Positions 32,703-41,686 of a stretch of 64,000 nt of DNA are shown here, in pieces. Within the stretch, counting starts at the first letter, position 1. Each line of letters opens with the position of its first letter. The stretch comes from Planctomycetota bacterium (GTDB lineage Bacteria; Planctomycetota; Phycisphaerae; Phycisphaerales; SM1A02), in contig JAIOPG010000002.1 of assembly GCA_021414025.1 (NCBI GenBank), positions 744,001 through 808,000 on the forward strand, in the 5' to 3' direction. Both the position numbers and the translations under genes were made by a program. Under the pieces are notes generated by a model that saw only the letters and a program-made list of their open reading frames with translations, was not told the origin of the DNA and did not search any database.

Positions 32703-33596
32703 ATGCCATTCGACTCGCTGACCTACGCGTGGAATCACTCGGAACTGCTCCGCCCCGCGCTTGAGGGCCGCTTCGCCGCCGATTCGCATTCGGGCTGGAG
32801 CCGCCTGGACACCAGCTTCGACCATCTCACCGAGGCCGTGAAGCCGCTGACCGGCGCCATCGTCTGCGGCATCCATTCCGAAATCCTTGGCGTGCGCGTG
32901 CCGCACGCCGACATCGCCCAGGCCGTCGCGCAGGATCCCTTCCGCCTCATCGGCTTCGCGGGCATCGATCCGCTGTCCGGTGATTGGATCAAGCAGCTCG
33001 CCGCAGCGCGCAAATTGAGCCTGCATGGCGTCTGCGTCTGCCCCGCGGCGCAGGGCGTGCACCCCACACATCCCGAGGCGATGAAACTCTGGGCGAAGTG
33101 CGAGGCGGAAGGCCGCCCTGTGATCTCGCTGCCGCTGGGTTCCGCCAGCGGCTCGACGCCAATTGAGTTTGGCCATCCGACCGCGTGGGATGAACCCGCG
33201 CGGCAGTTTCCAAAGTTGAAGATCGTCATCGGCGGCTTCGGCTGGCCCTGGATCGACGAGTGCCTGGCGATGCTGGTGCGCCACCCGCAACTCTTCACCG
33301 AAACGTCGCTGCTGGTGCGGCGCCCCTGGCGATTGCTGCCGACTTTGGCCGACGCCGAATCCCTTGGAGTGCTGGAGCAGGTCCTTCCCGGCAGCGGATT
33401 CCCCTTTCTTTCGCCCAGCGCGGCGCTGCAGACGATTCTGACGGTGAATCGCTGGGCCAACGAGGCCGGTCCGCGCCTGAGCCCTGCCTCTCTGCGGGGA
33501 ATCACGGAAAGGAATATCTTCAAGACGCTGGGCGTGAATCCGCCGCTGCTGGCGCCCAAGGACCTCGCTTCCGACATTCCTGAAACACTGCTTTGA
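32703..33596 (+). CDS. Amidohydrolase-2-like TIM-barrel protein without clear metal ligands
   Basis: 297 residues. The run of strands fits the ACMSD-like amidohydrolase fold: FRLIGFAGIDPLSGDWIKQL, LHGVCVCPAAQGVHPTHPEA, RPVISLPLGSASGSTPIEFG, LKIVIGGFGWPWIDECLAML, and TERNIFKTLGV at the end (the usual 'N-a-x-r-l' helix). However, the N-terminal H-x-H pair is absent and the later His and Asp ligands are not obvious (IGGFG where IxxHxG is normal). It may be an inactive or recruited member. It follows menG by 12 bp. Confidence 0.65.
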   Translation: MPFDSLTYAWNHSELLRPALEGRFAADSHSGWSRLDTSFDHLTEAVKPLTGAIVCGIHSEILGVRVPHADIAQAVAQDPFRLIGFAGIDPLSGDWIKQLAAARKLSLHGVCVCPAAQGVHPTHPEAMKLWAKCEAEGRPVISLPLGSASGSTPIEFGHPTAWDEPARQFPKLKIVIGGFGWPWIDECLAMLVRHPQLFTETSLLVRRPWRLLPTLADAESLGVLEQVLPGSGFPFLSPSAALQTILTVNRWANEAGPRLSPASLRGITERNIFKTLGVNPPLLAPKDLASDIPETLL

Positions 33597-33630
33597 GAAT
33601 TTCATTCCGCGCATTCGAAGAACTCCACCC

Positions 33631-34284
33631 ATGAAATTGCTCCGACCAACCCTGCTGCTCGTCGCGATCTCCCTGATCGGCTGCCTTGTCGCGGGCTGCT
33701 ACAGCTTCCAGTGGCCCTGGTCCTCGGGCACGAATTTGATCACGGCGGGCCTGGCGGAGAATCCGATCAAGCTTCCCTTCGATCCCAAGCAATGCTTTTA
33801 CTCGGTCGAGCCTGCTCATACCTCGTTCTTCCTGAGCGACCTGGCACCGGATGAGTTCGAAGATGCCGAGTTTCTGACCGGCCAGGTGATCAACATCGAA
33901 CTGCTCTGGGAGCCCAAGCCCGGCTACACGCCGCTGGATCCCACCACCACCAATCTGGCGATCCGTCTGCTGGTTTTTTCAAATGGCGAGGCGGGCCTCT
34001 ACGGCGGCGGCGGTTTCGCCTGGCCCAAGGGAACGCCCGGCGAGACGGACATGCAGCTTCAGATCACCGGCAGCAACCTTTCGCTGCTGGCCAAGACCAA
34101 GGGTTTCGTCGACCTGTTGAGCCCCGGCGAGATGCTGGGCTCCGTCGATGCGAGCATGAACGAGCAGGCTTCAGTCCGCTTGCGGCGCACCGCGAGCCAG
34201 ATCATCTCCAACAAGCTGGGCGTGGTGCGCTGGGTGGACGCGGCGCCGCCGGCGAACCTCAATCTGGCTTCGACGGACCGCTGA
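33631..34284 (+). CDS. Lipoprotein of unknown function
   Basis: 217 residues. MKLLRPTLLLVAISLIGCLVAGC is a lipoprotein signal with lipobox LVAGC (a GC pair also lies at ISLIGC). The mature part has mixed beta segments such as EDAEFLTGQVINIELLWEPK, NLAIRLLVFSNGEAGLYGGG and ASVRLRRTASQIISNKLGVV, with no recognised enzyme motif. The final 26 bp overlap the end of the Nudix gene on the other strand. It may be an outer-membrane-associated planctomycete protein; the role is unknown. Confidence 0.7.
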   Translation: MKLLRPTLLLVAISLIGCLVAGCYSFQWPWSSGTNLITAGLAENPIKLPFDPKQCFYSVEPAHTSFFLSDLAPDEFEDAEFLTGQVINIELLWEPKPGYTPLDPTTTNLAIRLLVFSNGEAGLYGGGGFAWPKGTPGETDMQLQITGSNLSLLAKTKGFVDLLSPGEMLGSVDASMNEQASVRLRRTASQIISNKLGVVRWVDAAPPANLNLASTDR

Positions 34285-34963
34285 CATTTCCCAGGATGCG
34301 CTGGGCGATCTCAAGCATTTGCCGCGTGCAGGCGGACATGGGCTCCGGCACGTCCGTGGCGGGCACCAATTCCATGCTCTGATACTCCCAGTTGGGCGGC
34401 GCGTCGGGCGGCTGGACCATTCGGAGCTCGTGAACGATCTCCCACGTCGAGACGACCGGATCATGAAAGAGCGCGTGCGCGACGGCTCTGCTCTGGGATT
34501 GCACGCCGCACTCTTCCAGCAATTCACGCTCGATGCCGATCGCGGGATCCTCGCCCGGCTCCACGCTGCCGGCGGGAGCAAATTCCCATTCGTTCGGATA
34601 GCTGGCGCAGCGTTGGCTGCGCAGCCCAACCAGGCACTTGCCCTGCCAGTGCGCGACCGCCCGCGTGCCCAGACCCGTGAAGCCGCTCTTGAGGCCGGCC
34701 GCCCGCACCGCGTTCATGCGGTAGGTGGTTCGCGCCACGTGGATGGTGGCGCCGCCGTGGCCGTCGCGATGGACGCCAATCACGTGGAAGACCGGACCGT
34801 CGACCAGTTTCGGATTGCCCTGGCAGAGTTGCCGCCAGGCGTCGTCGATTGACCGCGCTTCGCACGTCGCGTTGAAAGGCTCCTCCACCACCACGATGCG
34901 CGGCGGCCGGCGCAGCCAGATCAGCCGCTGCGATGTGCCCGTTGATGGCGGCGGCTTGGACAA
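34259..34963 (-). CDS. Nudix hydrolase
   Basis: The Nudix box is complete: GSVEPGEDPAIGIERELLEE then CGV (pattern G-x5-E-x7-REU-x-E-E-x-G-U). Upstream segments ATIHVARTTYRMNAVRAAG and CLVGLRSQRCASYPNEWEFA are typical of hydrolases acting on nucleotide diphosphates with an N-terminal extension. The start is uncertain: no ATG is suitable, and TTG 34963, 20 bp after the POT transporter stop, was taken; GTG codons near 34894 would give a shorter protein. The substrate is unknown. Tail-to-tail overlap with the lipoprotein gene. Confidence 0.78.
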   Translation of the reverse strand: MSKPPPSTGTSQRLIWLRRPPRIVVVEEPFNATCEARSIDDAWRQLCQGNPKLVDGPVFHVIGVHRDGHGGATIHVARTTYRMNAVRAAGLKSGFTGLGTRAVAHWQGKCLVGLRSQRCASYPNEWEFAPAGSVEPGEDPAIGIERELLEECGVQSQSRAVAHALFHDPVVSTWEIVHELRMVQPPDAPPNWEYQSMELVPATDVPEPMSACTRQMLEIAQRILGNVSGPSKPD

Positions 34964-34982
34964 GGCGCGTGGGCGGGCCGGG

Positions 34983-36590
34983 TCACGCCCGCGCGACGGC
35001 GTCGGGATCGTCCTGCAGATACTCCTTCGGCTTGTAGAGCAGCACCACAAAGACAAAGAGCACGGTGGCGCCGATCATGAGCTTGGTGAAGAACCAGTAG
35101 TAGTCGGCTCCAATGAGCGTGGAGTTGCCGTTGGCGTCCATGGTGAAGCGATTGACCGCGGCCGTGAACAGGTTGCCCAGCGAAACCGAGAGCAAATAGA
35201 AGCTCATGATGAGCGACTTCATCTGGGTCGGCGCCTGCGTGTAGCTGAACTCAAGGCAGGTGATGGAGACCAGCACTTCCGCCGCGGTGATCACCACGTA
35301 GGCCAGCAGCTGCCAGCCGACGGTCGGCCAGTTGGCCCGCTGCGTGGATCCATCCTTCATCACTGCCACGCCGGCGGTCACGATGGGATTGACGATCTCT
35401 TCGAGCTGCTTCGCCGAGGGAGTGGCCGCGATCTTCTCCAGGTCGACCGCGGTCGCGTTCTGCTCACCCTCGCGCATGGCCTTGCAGGTCGCCACGACGT
35501 CGATCTTGCCGGCGAGGCACGCGGGAGTGACGACCTCGCGAAAGTGCGCCTCCTCCTTGTCGATCAGCCCCTGGGCGTAGCCGGTGATTCCAAAGGCCAG
35601 CACGGTCAGGGCGAATCCCATCAGGATCTTGCGCAGCGGTGTGAGTTTGAAAAGTTTGCCCATCACCGGATAAATGACGTAGGCGAAGAGCGGGATGTAG
35701 ATCAGGATCAGCAGCGGATTGATCGCCTGCACCTGGCTCTCCAGCCAGACGATGCCCATGAAATTCAGGTTCATCTGCTGGGCCTGCTGCACCCACGCGC
35801 CGCCGCTCTGGTCATAGAGCGACCAGAACATCGCCACGAAGATGTAGATGGGCACCAGCTTGAAAATGGCCTTCAACCCGGAGAGCCCGAAGGTCTCGCC
35901 GAAGTAGCGCATGCCGCGCGGCTGGATGTGCGTGAAGCGCTTGCGCCCCATGAAGAAGACGATGGTGGCGATGGCCATCAGGATGCCGGGGACGCCGAAG
36001 GCCCAGCCCGGTCCGTGGTTCTTCAGCAGCCACGGCGTGAGCAGCGTCGAGAAGAACGATCCGAAGTTGATGGAGAAGTAGAACCAGCCGTAGACCTTCT
36101 CGAGCAGATGCTTGTTGCGATGGCCGAACTGGTCGCCGACATTGGCGGAGACGCAGGGCTTGATGCCGCCGGAGCCGATCGCGATCAGCAGCAGGCCCGC
36201 CACCATCCAGCTCTTGGGCTCCATCGAGGCCTCAAGCGCCGCCGGCGGAAGATCGATCAGTGAAAGGCACAAGTGGCCCAGGCAATAGACGATCGAGAGC
36301 GACATGATGGTGACGTACTTGCCCAGGAAGGCGTCGGCGATGATGGCGCCGATCACCGGGAAGAAGTAGGCGCTGGCGACGAAGAGGTGCATCCACTCGC
36401 GGGCCTCGGTGTCGGTCATGTAGTTGGGGATCGCCTTGGCCGAGAGCAGGTACTGCGTCATGAAGACCACCAGGATGGTCTTCATGCCATAGAAGGAGAA
36501 TCGCTCGGCGGCTTCGTTGCCGACGATGAAGGGGATTCCCCCGGGCATCTTGTCGGTGTCGGTGGGGACGGTTCGATATTTGCTGGCCAT
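34983..36590 (-). CDS. Proton-dependent oligopeptide transporter (POT/PTR family)
   Basis: 535 residues with about 14 hydrophobic helices. The PTR2 signature is near the start: GNEAAERFSFYGMKTILVVF, with the ExxER proton-coupling motif, and later IAIGSGGIKPCVSANVGDQF (second POT signature) and the KVYGWFYFSINFGSFFS helix. Between helices in the second half is a soluble insert (about 390-450, containing EVVTPACLAGKIDVVATCKA) with two Cys; this is longer than in DtpA-type proteins. It imports di- and tripeptides. ATG 36590 starts MASKYRTVPTDTDKMPGGIP. Confidence 0.9.
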   Translation of the reverse strand: MASKYRTVPTDTDKMPGGIPFIVGNEAAERFSFYGMKTILVVFMTQYLLSAKAIPNYMTDTEAREWMHLFVASAYFFPVIGAIIADAFLGKYVTIMSLSIVYCLGHLCLSLIDLPPAALEASMEPKSWMVAGLLLIAIGSGGIKPCVSANVGDQFGHRNKHLLEKVYGWFYFSINFGSFFSTLLTPWLLKNHGPGWAFGVPGILMAIATIVFFMGRKRFTHIQPRGMRYFGETFGLSGLKAIFKLVPIYIFVAMFWSLYDQSGGAWVQQAQQMNLNFMGIVWLESQVQAINPLLILIYIPLFAYVIYPVMGKLFKLTPLRKILMGFALTVLAFGITGYAQGLIDKEEAHFREVVTPACLAGKIDVVATCKAMREGEQNATAVDLEKIAATPSAKQLEEIVNPIVTAGVAVMKDGSTQRANWPTVGWQLLAYVVITAAEVLVSITCLEFSYTQAPTQMKSLIMSFYLLSVSLGNLFTAAVNRFTMDANGNSTLIGADYYWFFTKLMIGATVLFVFVVLLYKPKEYLQDDPDAVARA

Positions 36591-36683
36591 GGTCAAGGAA
36601 GTGTAAAGAACTTTGCGCGGAGGTGCACCGCGCGTCCGCTGCACCGCGCCGACCCGAGTCACATGGGCGCGCCCGCGCGGGCG

Positions 36684-37205
36684 CTACTCCCCCGCCTTGA
36701 CGAAGGTCATGCTCTTGAGGTCCTTGGTCACGCCGGGGAATTGCAGCACGTGGTTGTGCATCACCACGTAGACCCCCGGCGCCAGGATCTGCACCGCCAG
36801 CAGCGCCTCGGTGAGGTTCTGCGTGGCGTCGGTCTTGCGCAGCTCCCACGGGCGCATGGCCCCGGTGAAGACCACGGGTTTCATGGGCTTTTTGGCGGAG
36901 CGAAAGCGGGCCAGCGATCGCTCGCCGCTCTGGGCCAGTCGATCGGTGCCGTGCACCACCACCACGCCATCGTGGTCCTGGCATCGCGCCACCACTTCCT
37001 CGGCGATGAGGTCGTGATCGGCCTCGGCCATGTCCAGGCTGTCCTTGTTCATCAGCGCGACGCGCGTGACGGATTCAATTCCGCGCAGCTCGAGGTGCGA
37101 GAGCATGACATCGAGCACGCTGACATGGTTCTTCAGCGTGCCGCCGAGCTCCTCGTAGGTCTTCTCGATTGTGCCGCCGGTGGAAATCAGTGCGATGCGC
37201 TTCAT
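36684..37205 (-). CDS. Single-domain asparaginase-like protein
   Basis: 173 residues from ATG 37205. IALISTGGTIEKTY is the first Thr motif of the asparaginase/glutaminase family and GVVVVHGTDRLAQSGE the second (Thr-Asp pair plus following residues). FTGAMRPWELRKTDATQNL follows. The C-terminal domain of type I/II asparaginases (another 150 residues) is missing and the gene ends normally, so this is the short stand-alone form found in several bacteria rather than an obvious truncation. The activity is not certain. It lies 39 bp after the DUF255 gene on the same strand. Confidence 0.72.
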   Translation of the reverse strand: MKRIALISTGGTIEKTYEELGGTLKNHVSVLDVMLSHLELRGIESVTRVALMNKDSLDMAEADHDLIAEEVVARCQDHDGVVVVHGTDRLAQSGERSLARFRSAKKPMKPVVFTGAMRPWELRKTDATQNLTEALLAVQILAPGVYVVMHNHVLQFPGVTKDLKSMTFVKAGE

Positions 37206-37244
37206 GTCGCGAGGATAGAAAGTTTTCGCAGTCGGCACGGCGCA

Positions 37245-39473
37245 TCAGCCCTCGACCAGGCGCTCCTCGGACGCCAGACATTCGCGGTCGGTGCAGACTT
37301 GCAGGCGCACGCTCAGGCGCAACGGCCGCGGCGTGGGGCGCGGCCGCGTCACGACAACGGCGACTTCCACTTGGCCCTCGTAGCCGAGCGAGCCGTCGGT
37401 GCAGCGAATCGCGGTTGGATAGCGGCACTCCAGGTTCACGCCTTGGTCGCGAGCGGAGATGTCGAAGTCGCTCAAGACATGATGGCCGCGGTCGATGTCC
37501 AGACGCAGCGCGAACTGATCGAAGGAATGATTCAGCGGTACCAGAGAGATGTTCACCGGCGACTTCGCCGATCCGCCGGGAACACGCCCCGGCAGAATCG
37601 CGCCGAGTTCCCCCGCCGCGATCAGCGATCGCACCGCGGAAGTCGGCTTCTCGGCGATGTCGCCGCTGGCGCGATCAAGAGTGGTCCAGGCGCGCTCAGC
37701 CCACTTGGTGTTCCCCGTCAACTTCGCCAGCGCGACCAGACATTGGGTGATTACACCGGCGCCCGATGGAGTCGCTCCGTCGTCGATCGCGCTGATCGAG
37801 GCGATACGACCGCTCTCGTCGGCCAGAGCCTCGACCCATCCGAGTTCGGAATTCCAGAACTTTGTCCACGCGGCATCCACGATCTCGCTTGCACGCTCAA
37901 GCCAGCGCGGATTCTTCGTGGCCTGCGAGAGCGCCAGCAATCCGGCGGCGAGGCAGGCGTAATCCTCGAGGTAGCCGGGGCCGCTGAGTTTGCCATCCTT
38001 CACCGAACGATGCACAAGACCGTCCGTGGGAGCAAGTTGCTTCATCACATCGTCCGCCGCACGCGTTGCCGCTTCGACCCAGCGCGGCTCCTTCATCAAT
38101 CGCCCCGCTTCGGCCAAGCCCTCGATGGCCAGGCCATTCCACGAGGCGATCAGCGTGGCGTCCTGACGCGGCGATGGACGGCGCGATCGCTCGGCAAGAA
38201 GTGCCTTACGCAAGGTGTCGAATCGCGAAGACCACTGATCCAAATCCACCTTCAGTTCCTTTGCCAACTTCTCCGGCCGCGCCCGCAATTGCAACACGAA
38301 TTTCGGCTCGTCCTCCGGATGGTGCGGATCTCGGAAGTTTGGCGAGCCCTCCATCGCGAAGGCGTCGACGGCCAGCGCCACTTCGCTCTTCAATCCGGCG
38401 AGCTCAAGCGTGCGCTGGATCTCCTGCCTGCTCCAGATGTAATTGAGCCCCTCGCGGCCATCGACCTCGGCGTCGATCGCCGCCATGAAGCCCCCGCTCT
38501 TGGTCTGCATCACACCGATCAGAAACTCCGCCAGCTCGCGCGTGACTTGCGCGAGGAATGGATCGCCGCTGCGGCCGGCCTGCCGCGCATAGAGCTGCAG
38601 CAATTGCCCCTGGTCGTAGAGCATCTTCTCAAAGTGCGGCACGGTCCACGTGGCGTCGACGGCATAACGATGGAAGCCCCCGTCGAGTTGGTCGCGCACG
38701 CCGCCAAGAGCCATGCCGTCGAGCGTGCGGGCCAAGGCCGCATCGGCGCGATCGCCTCCCACTGTCTGCAGGAAGAGCGAAAGCGATGGTTGCGGAAACT
38801 TTGGCGCTCCGCCAAATCCGCCATTGATCGAGTCGTGATAGGAAAGCAGGGCCTGCGCCGTGCTTGCTTGCAGCGCATCGTCCAGCGGTCGTCGCTGCGC
38901 CCTCAGCTTCAGTTGCGATTCCACCAGCCGCGATAGCTCAGCGGCCTGAGCCTCGATGTCGCTCCGCATGCTGAACCATGCGCCAGATATTTTCCCCAGC
39001 AATTCGGGAAAGCTGCTCCGCCCATGCATCGGCCGCGGCGGGAAGTAGGTGCCGGCGAAGAATGGCCGCAACGACTTCGGCTCCAGGAAAACGTGCAGCG
39101 GCCATCCCCCGCTCGCATGCCCCTCGGTGATCGAGGTGAAGACCTGGCATGCGGTCATCCACAAGGCATCCAGGTCAGGCCGCTGCTCGCGGTCCACCTT
39201 CACGCAGACGAAGTGCTTCCCCATCAGGCGCGCGATCTCCTCATCCTCGAAGCACTCGCGCTCCATCACATGGCACCAATAGCAGGTGCTGTAGCCGGTG
39301 CTCACCAGCAGCGGCACGTCGCGCTGACGCGCTTCCGCGATCGCCGCCTCCGACCAGGGGTGCCAAGGCACCGGATTGAAGGCGTGCTGCAGCAGATAGG
39401 GACTCGTCTCGCCGGCCAGAAGATTCGGCTCGCCTTTGGGCCCATGCGCCTTCGATGGCGAAGTCGGCTTCAT
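37245..39473 (-). CDS. DUF255 / YyaL-type thioredoxin-domain protein (SPATA20 family)
   Basis: 742 residues. The N-terminal thioredoxin-like domain has NLLAGETSPYLLQHAFNPVP, then STGYSTCYWCHVMERECFED with a CxxC, then VKVDREQRPDLDALWM, all diagnostic. The rest is an (alpha/alpha)6 barrel like that of N-acylglucosamine epimerases: GGFGGAPKFPQPSLSLFLQ, GGFHRYAVDATWTVPHFEKM, SWNGLAIEGLAEAGRLM. The biochemical role is unsettled in all organisms. Its ATG shares one base with the pheA stop (TGATG), which suggests coupling. Confidence 0.92.
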   Translation of the reverse strand: MKPTSPSKAHGPKGEPNLLAGETSPYLLQHAFNPVPWHPWSEAAIAEARQRDVPLLVSTGYSTCYWCHVMERECFEDEEIARLMGKHFVCVKVDREQRPDLDALWMTACQVFTSITEGHASGGWPLHVFLEPKSLRPFFAGTYFPPRPMHGRSSFPELLGKISGAWFSMRSDIEAQAAELSRLVESQLKLRAQRRPLDDALQASTAQALLSYHDSINGGFGGAPKFPQPSLSLFLQTVGGDRADAALARTLDGMALGGVRDQLDGGFHRYAVDATWTVPHFEKMLYDQGQLLQLYARQAGRSGDPFLAQVTRELAEFLIGVMQTKSGGFMAAIDAEVDGREGLNYIWSRQEIQRTLELAGLKSEVALAVDAFAMEGSPNFRDPHHPEDEPKFVLQLRARPEKLAKELKVDLDQWSSRFDTLRKALLAERSRRPSPRQDATLIASWNGLAIEGLAEAGRLMKEPRWVEAATRAADDVMKQLAPTDGLVHRSVKDGKLSGPGYLEDYACLAAGLLALSQATKNPRWLERASEIVDAAWTKFWNSELGWVEALADESGRIASISAIDDGATPSGAGVITQCLVALAKLTGNTKWAERAWTTLDRASGDIAEKPTSAVRSLIAAGELGAILPGRVPGGSAKSPVNISLVPLNHSFDQFALRLDIDRGHHVLSDFDISARDQGVNLECRYPTAIRCTDGSLGYEGQVEVAVVVTRPRPTPRPLRLSVRLQVCTDRECLASEERLVEG

Positions 39474-40585
39474 CAGAGCGTTCGCGTCGCCCGGGGATAG
39501 CTGCCCAGCACGCGCATCGTCGACACCGAAGGCTTCGCGGTGGCCAAGGCCGCCTGCAGCGCCGCATCGCTCTCATGCGCGTCGGCGTCGATGAAGAAGG
39601 TGTAGGTCCAGTTCTCCTGTCCGCTGGGCCGCTTGTCGATGTGGCTCAGGTTCACGCCATGCTTGCGGAAGGAATCCAGCACATCCACCAGGGCGCCGGG
39701 GCGATTGGCGGTGGCGAACATGATCGTGGTGCGATCCTCGCCGGTGGGCTTGGCGCTTTCGCGGCCCAGCACCAGGAAGCGCGTGATGTTGTTGTGATGG
39801 TCCTCGATCCCCTCGAAGAGCGCGTTCAATCCGAACATCTGCCCCGCCATCGATGAGCCGATCGCCGCGGTCGATGGATCGTTGGCGGCCTCCATGGCGG
39901 CCGCGGCGGTGCTGGCCACGGGCACCAGCTTCGCGCCGGGAAATCGCTGGGCGATCCACTTGCGGCACTGCGCGAAGACCTCGCCGCGCGAGCAGATTCG
40001 CTTGACCTCCGCAGGCGAGCCCACCGAAAGCAGGCACTGATTCACCAGCACCATCGCCTCGGCGCAGATGCGCACCTCGTGATCCTGAAAAGCGTCGAGC
40101 GTCTCCACAATGCCGCCGCCGATCGCATTTTCATAGGGCACCAGCCCGTGGTGGCAGCGGCCGCGCTCGACCTCCTCGAAGACGCTTTCAATGCTTTCCA
40201 ATTCCGCCAGCTCCACGCTGGAACCGAAATGCCGCAGAGTGGCGATGTGGCTGAAGGTGCCCTTGGGTCCGAGGAATCCGACGCGCAGCGGCAGCTCCAG
40301 GCCGAACGAGCCGCTCATCAACTCGCGCCAGATCGCCTCGATGGTGCGCGGCGGCAGCGGCCCGTCGCGCCGCGCCAGCAGGCGGTCCAGCACTTCCTTC
40401 TCGCGGTGCGGCGAGTAGATCGCCACGCCCTCGGCGCGCTTGGCGTTGCCCACCTCGATCACGATCCGGGCCCGCTCCTGCAGCAGCTTCAGAAGCTGGT
40501 CGTCCAGGGAGTCGATTCGCTCGCGCAATCCCTGCAGCGGCGTTTCCGGCGGCCGCGGGCTTGATTCAGGCTTGGAATTGCTCAT
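39473..40585 (-). CDS. pheA: Bifunctional chorismate mutase / prephenate dehydratase (P-protein)
   Basis: 370 residues. The AroQ-type chorismate mutase domain is at about 18-95 (RERIDSLDDQLLKLLQERAR; VAIYSPHREKEVLDRL). The prephenate dehydratase domain begins VGFLGPKGTFSHIATLRHF and includes HGLVPYENAIGGGIVET and HHNNITRFLVLG (Thr-Arg-Phe catalytic motif). The ACT domain at the end, RPGALVDVLDSFRKHGVNLS with HIDKRPS, binds Phe for feedback control. It makes phenylpyruvate from chorismate. ATG 40585 was chosen; an upstream TTG (40624) gives 13 unlikely extra residues. Confidence 0.94.
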   Translation of the reverse strand: MSNSKPESSPRPPETPLQGLRERIDSLDDQLLKLLQERARIVIEVGNAKRAEGVAIYSPHREKEVLDRLLARRDGPLPPRTIEAIWRELMSGSFGLELPLRVGFLGPKGTFSHIATLRHFGSSVELAELESIESVFEEVERGRCHHGLVPYENAIGGGIVETLDAFQDHEVRICAEAMVLVNQCLLSVGSPAEVKRICSRGEVFAQCRKWIAQRFPGAKLVPVASTAAAAMEAANDPSTAAIGSSMAGQMFGLNALFEGIEDHHNNITRFLVLGRESAKPTGEDRTTIMFATANRPGALVDVLDSFRKHGVNLSHIDKRPSGQENWTYTFFIDADAHESDAALQAALATAKPSVSTMRVLGSYPRATRTL

Positions 40586-40626
40586 GGAAGTGGCGACGAG
40601 CATAGCCGCGAGCCGATAGATCAAGC

Positions 40627-41415
40627 GTGTTCATCCCGCTGCTGGCCCTCTCATGGATTGGATCCTGCCTGTCGATCGGCTGCGGAGGCGTGCTGTGGGC
40701 CTTCGGCGGGCGCATCGTTCACCGCGCGGTGGCGGTGGCGGGATTCGTGTGCGGCATTCCCGCCGGCGTGCTGCTGAGCCAGGCGATGGGGATCGAGACG
40801 CTTCCCCCCTGGGCCAATGCAATCATCGGCGCCTTCGCGGGCCTGCTGCTGGCACTGCTCGCCTACCGATTCGCATTGGCGATCACGGTCGCGATTGTGG
40901 CGATGCTGGCCGCGGGAATCATCTCCGCCGCCGTCATCGACCGCGGGCTGATCGCCTCCGACCAGGCGCGGGCGATTGCCGAGACCCGCGCGGGCGGATT
41001 CACCGAGGCACTCAAGGCGGTCTGGACTCCCGCCGACTCCGACGCGGCCACGCTGCAGGAGCAGACCATGGATGCCTACAACCGCTTCTGGAGCACGCTG
41101 GATCCGCCGGAGCGCACGCTTTTCGGAGCCTCGATCATCGCCGCGGGCATGGCCGGATTGTTCCTGGGATTCTTCATGCACCGAAGCGCCGAGATGGCCG
41201 TCACCGCCACGGCGGGAAGCCTGCTGATCGCGTGGGGACTCTCGGGGATCTGGGGCGATGGTTCGCCGCGCCTCTCGGCGTGGGCCTTCGCGACCACGGT
41301 GCTGAGCTTCGTGGGATTCTTCGTGCAACTATTCTCTTCGCACAAGCCGAAGTCCGCGCCCGCGGCGGCCTCCGCGGGCGCGCCGGCGGGTCACGCGGGC
41401 AAGGGTGCGGGATGA
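40627..41415 (+). CDS. Multi-helix membrane protein, unknown (TMEM198/DUF4203-like)
   Basis: 262 residues from a GTG that is divergent from pheA. Seven or so hydrophobic segments with Gly-rich packing: FIPLLALSWIGSCLSIGCGG, VAVAGFVCGIPAGVLLSQAM, ANAIIGAFAGLLLALLAYRF, GASIIAAGMAGLFLGFFMHR and AFATTVLSFVGFFVQLF. The C-terminus is a short Ala/Gly/His tail. The first half resembles DUF4203-type proteins. A soluble loop (about 105-150) interrupts the helices. No function can be given. A small Zn-ribbon gene begins 16 bp later. Confidence 0.6.
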   Translation: MFIPLLALSWIGSCLSIGCGGVLWAFGGRIVHRAVAVAGFVCGIPAGVLLSQAMGIETLPPWANAIIGAFAGLLLALLAYRFALAITVAIVAMLAAGIISAAVIDRGLIASDQARAIAETRAGGFTEALKAVWTPADSDAATLQEQTMDAYNRFWSTLDPPERTLFGASIIAAGMAGLFLGFFMHRSAEMAVTATAGSLLIAWGLSGIWGDGSPRLSAWAFATTVLSFVGFFVQLFSSHKPKSAPAAASAGAPAGHAGKGAG

Positions 41416-41431
41416 GTGGCGGCGTGCCCCA

Positions 41432-41686
41432 ATGATGTCACCACTTCAAAAATTCTTTGTCTGGTTGCTGCCTCGCAGCTGGGCCGCGAGCATGGAGGCG
41501 GATTCTCGCATGTGGATGATGCGGTGTTCCTGCGGCGTCTCGCGGTCCATCTGGGAGATGGGCGGAATCCGTTGGAAGGCAAGCCGGTCCTTCACCTTCT
41601 CCTACATGAAGTGTCCGCACTGCGGCAGGCGCACGTGGCACAGACTCATTCGCAATGGTTCGGCGATCCCGAGGCAGGACGCATGA
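41432..41686 (+). CDS. Small zinc-ribbon protein
   Basis: 84 residues from ATG 41432 (ATG 41435 is adjacent). After a Trp/Leu-rich start (FFVWLLPRSWAASMEADSRM) come WMMRCSCGVSRSIWEMGGIR and YMKCPHCGRRTWHRL: a CxC and a CxxC pair, together one probable zinc ribbon. The element 'C-C-G-x-S-x-W-E-x-G-G-I-R' recurs in small bacterial proteins of unknown role. Its TGA overlaps the ATG of the next membrane gene, which supports both as real genes. Confidence 0.65.
   Translation: MMSPLQKFFVWLLPRSWAASMEADSRMWMMRCSCGVSRSIWEMGGIRWKASRSFTFSYMKCPHCGRRTWHRLIRNGSAIPRQDA

Noticed and set aside
36273-38936. 887-codon open frame on the plus strand
   Set aside because: It is antisense to the POT transporter, asparaginase-like and DUF255 genes, which have clear family motifs. 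The translation is low-complexity His/Arg/Gly-rich, as expected from the opposite strand of GC-rich genes.
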